A stretch of 21,191 bases of DNA from an uncultured Bacteroides sp. (GTDB taxonomy: Bacteria; Bacteroidota; Bacteroidia; Bacteroidales; Bacteroidaceae). The stretch covers positions 1-21,191 of the forward strand of contig CAAFUN010000118.1 in assembly GCA_900766195.1 (NCBI GenBank), read 5' to 3'. The notes beneath the pieces are model-generated. The model worked only from the letters and a program-made list of their open reading frames with translations, searched no databases and was not told the origin of the DNA. This document shows, in pieces, positions 16,238 to 21,191 of this stretch; within the stretch, counting starts at the first letter, position 1, and every line of letters starts with the position of its first letter. The position numbers were made by a program, and so were the translations under genes.

Positions 16238-18502
16238 TTAATTGTTCTTAATTATAAGTTTCAACTTGTCAATCATTCTTTCAGCACGTCTTGGAATGAA
16301 TGATTCACAGAAAGTTAGATATTCTTCAACAGCCTCATAATAGGCATATTTATCGACAGTTGGCTCCCAACTAAAAATGCCTTTAAAGACCTTTCGAGGC
16401 GTACCATTTTCATCCACGAAATCTTCAAGCATCAATTCTTTGACAGTTTTGTGATAATTCGCTTCTGTTCTATAAGCAATGAGCTCTTTCTTCTTAAAAT
16501 TCAACGCATCCAATTCCTTCATATTGCATTTCTTTGCGTTAATCATCATTTTGTAGAAAGCATCAAGGAAGACATCCGTGTAACCACGTCCCAAAGGCTT
16601 GGTATTTCTCATAAGGCACAAGCCAGATGGAAGTACCATTATGTTTCCAATTGTATTGCTCATATCTCTGAATCGTTTAATACGTTCTAAAGTTGCATCT
16701 GAAACAGGGAATCGCTCAAGAGCTTTAAAATAATCCTCATAAGTTATTCCAAATACGGTGCTAACAATATTGATAATGTCACCACTGTATTTATGCTTAT
16801 CTATAGTCTCGTAGGTAAGCTCTGGCCATGCTTTACTAAAGCAAAGAGCCAATATTGCTTTTACAATTCTACAGCGATCTGTAGAGAATGCATATCCATC
16901 ACAATTGCCAAATTTCTCATCATCTTTTAGCTTGCTGAAATCAAAGTTTGCAAGTTTCTCTATATCACCACTAAGCTTTTCGGCAATGAAATCATTTAGA
17001 AGTCTAAGAGCATATATATCCGAATCTTTCTCCAACTTGTCTTTAGCTTCAATTTGCTCTCTTTGCTTTTTATCTTCAAAGTTAGAAACCCGTGCTAGAC
17101 TATCTTTCCAGTATTCGCAATGCCCTCTCAAATATCTATCACGGAATGATTTTTGGAATAGTCTTCCACATCCTTCGGCTTTATCTGTAATACTCTTGGC
17201 ATAGATGCATTTCTCACAGATATGACCTTTTATACCTCTCCATGGGAATCTGTCTTCTTCCATGATAAATCCGTCAATGTCAACATCCTTTGACATTTTG
17301 TGAACAAAGCTACTCATGGCGGCTGTTTCTTCATCAACAGGTTCTTCAACAGGGGATAGAGGCAGTGGATAGAATTCATCGTCCAAACCGATTGGATGGT
17401 AAGTTCTTTCTTCCCAAGTCTTATCAATGGAACGGCTATGAATATCCATTTCCATCTTTTCATCAAGACTCTTACGTGCCATTTCTACCAGTGTACGTCC
17501 TTCACCTACAGCTTCATTAACAAAGTTGAGTGTAGTTTTATTATTACCAAGGAATATGGCAGCCGACTTTGGAATATGTAACAATAGAACCTGGCTGATA
17601 CCATCTCTTTTATACACATCCATTACTTTGAAGTAGCTGTTGAAATGGAACACGCAAAGATTCCACTTCTTAACATCTGGATTATGCTGAACCATATCGT
17701 CAATTTTACATAGCATTGCAGCATGAGCCGAAGCTATAATAAAACGAGTTTTGCGATTTGGCTTTAGAAGTTTTGTAGTAGCGTCTATAAAGAATCCAGC
17801 TCTGATGATGTCACCCACATGATAAGTTGTGTCAACTATAACTGGTGCATCTGTGTCACGATAGAAAAATTGCAGTCCTGGAAGTGTCCAGTTCATAAAT
17901 TTTTCTATTAGTCCTTCTGCATCAATAGAAAGTTTCTTAGGTAGATGACTTTGGTCTGGGTCATAGATACTTCCATCAGGAGTCAGAATATATGGCTTAC
18001 CATCAAGTTCAGCATAGAATAAATCGTGCTTCTTATTATCTGCCCATTGTATATTGTCAAAGATGACAGGGAATATTATATTTCCACTTACATGGGCAAT
18101 GCCATGCAAGTATTTAGTCGGTGTCGTTTTTGTTTTTCTTTGTGTGATGCCTATTTGAAAGAATCCGTTTTCAACTTTATATACGTCGTTAAGCCAGACT
18201 GATAAAACTTCTGTTCCATCACGTCTGAGCAGATTCTTCTTAGCACCAATTTCGGCTTTGTAATACCCTTCACCGGCAGGTTCCACAAAGTTGTATTTAA
18301 ATTCTGAAATATGATTACCTTCGGTGTCGATTAGTCCCCATTTCTCATTCTGAAAGGCTACTGCTATGCCGTCAACAAAATCGTATATCGACCGATACTG
18401 CATATCAGGTGATATGTGCATCTTTCCTTCTTTATCGATTGTGCCCATCCACATTCCGTCTTCTATCAAGGTGTATTCACCAACTGTTCCTATTGTTCTC
18501 AT
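16238..18502 (-). CDS. WG-repeat protein with a four-cysteine cluster
   Basis: The chosen start, ATG at 18502, overlaps the upstream TGA as TGATG and gives 754 aa; a GTG at 18505 is also possible, and numbering here counts from that GTG. The N-terminal ~190 residues contain WG/KWG-type beta repeats (QNEKWGLIDTEGNHISEFKY is the clearest, with degenerate copies around 83-100 and 134-180). A middle alpha/beta region (~200-345) is unrecognised. C430-x2-C433-x12-C446-x16-C463 could bind zinc or an Fe-S cluster. A helical C-terminal region includes DMSNTIGNIMVLP (~614-626), which faintly recalls the non-catalytic part of GmrSD-type proteins. There is no signal peptide. Its place between CpXC and kinase genes makes it a core component, perhaps a binding scaffold; the activity is unknown. 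Confidence 0.78.
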   Translation of the reverse strand: MRTIGTVGEYTLIEDGMWMGTIDKEGKMHISPDMQYRSIYDFVDGIAVAFQNEKWGLIDTEGNHISEFKYNFVEPAGEGYYKAEIGAKKNLLRRDGTEVLSVWLNDVYKVENGFFQIGITQRKTKTTPTKYLHGIAHVSGNIIFPVIFDNIQWADNKKHDLFYAELDGKPYILTPDGSIYDPDQSHLPKKLSIDAEGLIEKFMNWTLPGLQFFYRDTDAPVIVDTTYHVGDIIRAGFFIDATTKLLKPNRKTRFIIASAHAAMLCKIDDMVQHNPDVKKWNLCVFHFNSYFKVMDVYKRDGISQVLLLHIPKSAAIFLGNNKTTLNFVNEAVGEGRTLVEMARKSLDEKMEMDIHSRSIDKTWEERTYHPIGLDDEFYPLPLSPVEEPVDEETAAMSSFVHKMSKDVDIDGFIMEEDRFPWRGIKGHICEKCIYAKSITDKAEGCGRLFQKSFRDRYLRGHCEYWKDSLARVSNFEDKKQREQIEAKDKLEKDSDIYALRLLNDFIAEKLSGDIEKLANFDFSKLKDDEKFGNCDGYAFSTDRCRIVKAILALCFSKAWPELTYETIDKHKYSGDIINIVSTVFGITYEDYFKALERFPVSDATLERIKRFRDMSNTIGNIMVLPSGLCLMRNTKPLGRGYTDVFLDAFYKMMINAKKCNMKELDALNFKKKELIAYRTEANYHKTVKELMLEDFVDENGTPRKVFKGIFSWEPTVDKYAYYEAVEEYLTFCESFIPRRAERMIDKLKLIIKNN

Positions 18503-19173
18503 CACTTTGCCAATTTTAGTTGTTTGTCAATCCAGCCTTCATCAACACATTTGTTGCCGTTTAAATCCATTCGTGGATCTATTTTGATGGCTAAGCAATG
18601 TTCGTAATAGCTGTCCAATGCAAATCTAGCAGATATGGTTTGCTGAGCTACTTCATCATTGTAGAAGAAATAGATCGAGCCATGTTCAGAAACTTCTGTC
18701 TCTTCTGGGTCTAATCTTTCAAAATATAGATGATAGCCTTTTTCTGAAATCTCAGGTCTTATGATATGGCTAATCATATATTTCATGTGCTCTATGGCTA
18801 AATCGTTTAATCCATTTTGGAGAATAACAATTTTCTCTTTAAAGTTCATTAGCCCATAGACACTGCGTATGGTGTAGTCCTTCTCAACTCCAAAAGTTGT
18901 AGGAAGTTCAAAAGACTCATATTTGTTATTTACGTCGTCTGAGTCGAAAGAAAAGAATATCAGAAATTTATTGGTCATGTCATGATAGAGTGTACCCCAA
19001 GGTATGTAGGTCGTTTCACCACAGCTTGGACAGGTCCATGCCCAAATCTTTTCGTTGAAGATTCCTTCTTTCAACTCAGGATTAAGGTCTGCGTTTATAG
19101 AACTCCATAACTCAAACTCACCCTCATGTTTGCAATGAGGGCAGGTTATCTTTTCTTTTCGTAATTCAGACAT
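18502..19173 (-). CDS. CpXC-domain zinc protein
   Basis: In this 223-aa protein, ITCPHCKHEGEFELWSSINA near the N-terminus and WTCPSCGE around residue 46 give paired C11-x2-C14 and C48-x2-C51, the signature of the CpXC family. CpXC proteins of this type are thought to bind zinc; their function is unknown. The rest is alpha/beta with no catalytic motif (YFERLDPEETEVSEHGSIYF). It follows the S-subunit gene after a 60-bp gap, the only real gap in the operon, and shares a TGATG junction with the WG-repeat gene. That pairing suggests the two products act together. Confidence 0.85.
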   Translation of the reverse strand: MSELRKEKITCPHCKHEGEFELWSSINADLNPELKEGIFNEKIWAWTCPSCGETTYIPWGTLYHDMTNKFLIFFSFDSDDVNNKYESFELPTTFGVEKDYTIRSVYGLMNFKEKIVILQNGLNDLAIEHMKYMISHIIRPEISEKGYHLYFERLDPEETEVSEHGSIYFFYNDEVAQQTISARFALDSYYEHCLAIKIDPRMDLNGNKCVDEGWIDKQLKLAK

Positions 19174-19233
19174 ATCGTTTAAGGTTTTATTTCGTTATTA
19201 TTATTCTAGCTCATATTGCCTCCGAAGATTATA
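19174..19233 (-). other. 60-bp gap in the operon with a Shine-Dalgarno-led two-codon ORF
   Basis: On the minus strand GGAGG (19223-19219), a 4-nt spacer and ATG AGC TAG (19214-19206) form a minimal ORF before the CpXC gene. I see no TAnnTTTG promoter box and no terminator hairpin here. Confidence 0.4.
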
Positions 19234-20604
19234 TTAATGTTTGTTCCACTTTTCAATTTCAGCTTCTACCATAGAAATTGCTCTATTCTCTAATTCTATG
19301 GCTTTGTCTAACGATGATATATATTGTCTAACATCTGAAATAATACTAAACTTTAAATCTTTGTTGATTATAGGTATATCAATGTCTCCTAAATAGGTTT
19401 CTCCTAATGTAATTATTACAGAACCATAGGGCAATGATTTCAATACTGATTGGCCATGCATAGACTGCAAATATGCAAAAATGTATTCTGGCTCTATTTT
19501 ATGTTTATCGATAACCAATCGCATCGCATGTTCAGAAACAGCTGTACCATTATATGAGTTACCAACAATAATAGTATTGCCAACGGTACCAGAACGAGAA
19601 ATCAAAATATCTCCATATGAAACAATCATTTCCTTTAAACATGGCGTCTTCTTGCTAATTTTTTTTGCATAAAAGATAGCATTGAATAGCATCATGTCAG
19701 AAGAAGATAAAAATGGTATGCCTTGTTCTTTTACGTATAATCTTTTACCTCTATTACCAATAAAAATTTTAGTTGCTAATTCTTTTAACTTTATTGTTGA
19801 GTTTACTGTTTCATGAATTTGAGAGGTTAACCTTTCTTTTGCTATTTGATATTGAGCATCAAAACGATAAAACCTATTAGTTATCTGCGATATAGATATG
19901 CGTTCATTCGTTGATTCAAAACAAAAATTTGGATTACCAATAACATTATCAAAAGTAGTAACAGCTTTATTAAGAAAATCAGCAGATTTTTCTCTTAAAA
20001 CAGCAGATTCTTGAATAAGATTATCTACTTCTACCTGAAATGATTCAGGAAAATTGGGTATAGGTAAAGAGCCAACAAATGCAGGTTCGATATGTTGAAT
20101 TACTGCACCAAAAGTACCTTGAGTAAGTAAAGAATGCCCATATTTTGATGTCAAATAGGCATAAATCAGGCCTTGCCTGAGGATGTTATTCGGGTTTACC
20201 CGAATAACATGCTCAGAAGCAAGCTTCTGAGCATGTTTTGCGTTAGCGAAAGCACAATTCCCAATTGTTCCTGAACGTGTGATTAGAGTCCAACCTTTCT
20301 TCAATTTCATTTGTTCAAGGTTTGGAGTGTATTTTTTCGAAGCTAATTTTACATTTTCCAAATCAGCTTGAAGTATATCAGAACTGCTTAAAAAAGGTAT
20401 TCCATGTTCTTTCTTTGTCACATAGACTCTTTTTGCTCTACCCCCAATAAAGATATCTGAAGATACATCCTTTATCGTGAGCATTTCATAAGGACATGAA
20501 TTTATGATACGTTTTACTTCTTGTCCCTCACTTAGGTGATAACTTGCATCAACACGTAAGTTTGTAGCTTTTATCGCTTTTATATTAATGCTGTCGACAT
20601 TCAT
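19234..20604 (-). CDS. hsdS: Type I restriction-modification-like specificity (S) subunit
   Basis: This 456-aa protein is the sequence-recognition subunit for the adjacent N6-adenine methylase. It contains two target-recognition domains (~1-200 and ~235-430), each ending in a helical spacer. The half-repeats are clearly related: IFIGGRAKRVYV with GIPFLSSSDI in the first, IFIGNRGKRLYV with GIPFLSSSDM in the second, then RSGTIGN / RSGTVGN and SEH-VIR / SEH-AMR. The length is normal and the frame is intact. A perfect Shine-Dalgarno precedes the ATG, which also overlaps the methylase TGA (ATGA). The first domain's coding sequence carries a cluster of strong palindromes (separate entry). No hsdR is present in the window, so restriction must come from another component. 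Confidence 0.93.
   Translation of the reverse strand: MNVDSINIKAIKATNLRVDASYHLSEGQEVKRIINSCPYEMLTIKDVSSDIFIGGRAKRVYVTKKEHGIPFLSSSDILQADLENVKLASKKYTPNLEQMKLKKGWTLITRSGTIGNCAFANAKHAQKLASEHVIRVNPNNILRQGLIYAYLTSKYGHSLLTQGTFGAVIQHIEPAFVGSLPIPNFPESFQVEVDNLIQESAVLREKSADFLNKAVTTFDNVIGNPNFCFESTNERISISQITNRFYRFDAQYQIAKERLTSQIHETVNSTIKLKELATKIFIGNRGKRLYVKEQGIPFLSSSDMMLFNAIFYAKKISKKTPCLKEMIVSYGDILISRSGTVGNTIIVGNSYNGTAVSEHAMRLVIDKHKIEPEYIFAYLQSMHGQSVLKSLPYGSVIITLGETYLGDIDIPIINKDLKFSIISDVRQYISSLDKAIELENRAISMVEAEIEKWNKH
20166..20268 (-). repeat. Cluster of four stem-loops inside hsdS
   Basis: Consecutive inverted repeats: tcaggc/gcctga (20166-20180, 3-nt loop); atgttattcgggt/acccgaataacat (20183-20210, 2-nt centre, 13 perfect pairs); aacatgctcagaagc/gcttctgagcatgtt (20206-20237, 2-nt centre, 15 perfect pairs); acaatt/aattgt (20254-20268, ccc loop). 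The two large ones share aacat at 20206-20210, so they cannot both fold completely. The reading frame stays open across the cluster. Confidence 0.9.
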
Positions 20605-21140
20605 GCGTGCTCCTCCTTAAATTTCTTGTAGGCTTCAGCAACCTTAGGAAGATCATCAGCCAAATGCTTAATACGTTCATTTCGAGAACGAACTATTTCT
20701 TTTCCATTCTCATTGTAGGATAACCATTTTTTTATGTGAGGGAATAGTATCTCTGCACCATCATCATCACGCTCATATACAGGAACACCACGACGGTCTT
20801 TGCCTACTTGCTCGACAATAGCCATAAACACATCGTAGTCCTCATTTTCAATATCTATAAGTTTTTCAGCTTCGGTTTTTTTCTGTAAGAAAAGTAATGA
20901 AGCTTGAACTCCTACTTGAGGCAAAAATGTTTCTACAGGAAGGTCAACACTAGCTATCAATTTGAAATTCTTCAGTATCCATAAACGAACAACCTCCATG
21001 TTTGGATTTCCAAGAATACCATCAGGAAGTACAATTGCCATCTTTCCACCTGGTCTCAAAAAATTGTAGCAAGCTTCAATGAATAATACCTCAGGAGCAT
21101 TACTATTCAACTCCATTGCTGTCCGGAGAAATTTTACCAC
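20601..21140 (-). CDS. hsdM: N6-adenine DNA methylase (HsdM-like), 3' part only
   Basis: This is the last ~175 residues of a type I-like DNA methylase: APEVLFIEACYNFLRPGGKM and AIVLPDGILGNPN, then KLIASVDLPVETFLPQVGVQASLLFLQKK, which is typical of HsdM C-terminal to the catalytic NPP[FY] motif. The catalytic and SAM-binding motifs would lie upstream and are absent from the window. The apparent GTG start at 21140 is unlikely to be real: the frame simply hits a TAA at 21143-21145, and similarity to methylases begins only around the NAPEVLFIE segment. The gene is therefore partial, frameshifted or broken at the contig end. It is translationally coupled to hsdS by an ATGA overlap. It would transfer methyl groups to host DNA and label it as self. 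Confidence 0.85.
   Translation of the reverse strand: MVKFLRTAMELNSNAPEVLFIEACYNFLRPGGKMAIVLPDGILGNPNMEVVRLWILKNFKLIASVDLPVETFLPQVGVQASLLFLQKKTEAEKLIDIENEDYDVFMAIVEQVGKDRRGVPVYERDDDGAEILFPHIKKWLSYNENGKEIVRSRNERIKHLADDLPKVAEAYKKFKEEHA
20611..20618 (-). promoter_or_regulatory. Strong Shine-Dalgarno of the S-subunit gene
   Basis: On the minus strand AAGGAGGA lies 6 nt before the ATG at 20604. Most other genes in the operon lack such a site, so S-subunit translation may be set independently of coupling to the methylase stop. Confidence 0.7.
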
Positions 21141-21191
21141 AGCTTAAGCTGCGTAGGCCCATCACCCTCCGGAACATTAGCAGTGAGGTCA
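21136..21191 (-). other. Foreign-looking contig end with a different open frame
   Basis: On the minus strand one frame reads DLTANVPEGDGPTQLKLW and stops at 21136-21138, while the methylase frame hits a stop at 21143-21145. The last ~74 bases are about 53% G+C by count, clearly above the AT-rich gene next to them. A 7-bp inverted repeat (tccggag / ctccgga) flanks the region. This may be a frameshift, a junction or poor terminal sequence. Confidence 0.4.

Noticed and set aside
19234..21140. A conventional type I restriction-modification locus
   Set aside because: Methylase and S genes are present but no HsdR follows. The next seven genes are a continuous, different set, so a plain type I reading does not explain the operon.
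5021..21140. A standard BREX locus
   Set aside because: The kinase is PglW-like, but there is no PglZ phosphatase-fold gene or BrxC/PglY ATPase in the window.
1..21191. CRISPR array, tRNA or rRNA genes
   Set aside because: I found no spaced direct repeats and no cloverleaf or rRNA-like segments on either strand.

Overview
The window looks like accessory-genome DNA from a Bacteroidota bacterium (Bacteroides/Prevotella type). The reasons are AT-rich coding sequence with few Shine-Dalgarno sites, an IS66 element of the type common in that phylum, and a promoter box of the form TAnnTTTG in front of its first transposition gene. The contig is imperfect at both ends. Bases 1-32 are Illumina sequencing-adapter sequence, and the last ~55 bases do not continue the methylase gene they adjoin.

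Layout: (1) 41-886, plus strand: a gene resembling the ATPase-plus-transducer half of GyrB, with the ATP-binding motifs degraded, stopped exactly where the IS begins. (2) 883-3573: a complete IS66-family element with terminal inverted repeats and tnpA, tnpB and tnpC on the minus strand, but no matching target duplication. (3) 3574-3795: remnant of a small gene. (4) 3796-21140: one long minus-strand operon, read right to left: DNA methylase (3' part only), type I-like specificity subunit, CpXC zinc protein, WG-repeat/four-cysteine protein, a giant NERD + double-kinase + P-loop ATPase protein, an unrecognised 518-aa protein, a giant protein with a candidate PD-(D/E)XK nuclease and a C-terminal HerA/FtsK-like ATPase, a PP2C phosphatase and a small HTH-like protein. 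Most junctions are 4-bp overlaps or very short gaps.

Reading of the operon: it is most likely an anti-phage system in which methylase + S subunit mark self DNA, while kinase, P-loop and HerA-type ATPase proteins sense and restrict unmodified DNA. No HsdR, PglZ or Dnd modification genes are present in the window. The kinase protein is PglW-like. The kinase/P-loop, 518-aa and HerA-like genes fall in the order of the dptF-dptG-dptH restriction genes of phosphorothioation systems. The whole set recalls the published methylation-associated defence system (MADS), with a PP2C phosphatase and an HTH-like protein added downstream. These family links rest on motif and gene-order recognition, not on a search.

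The most unusual sequence structure unrelated to protein function is a run of four stem-loops (two of them near-perfect palindromes with 13- and 15-bp arms and 2-nt centres) inside the S-subunit coding sequence at 20166-20268.
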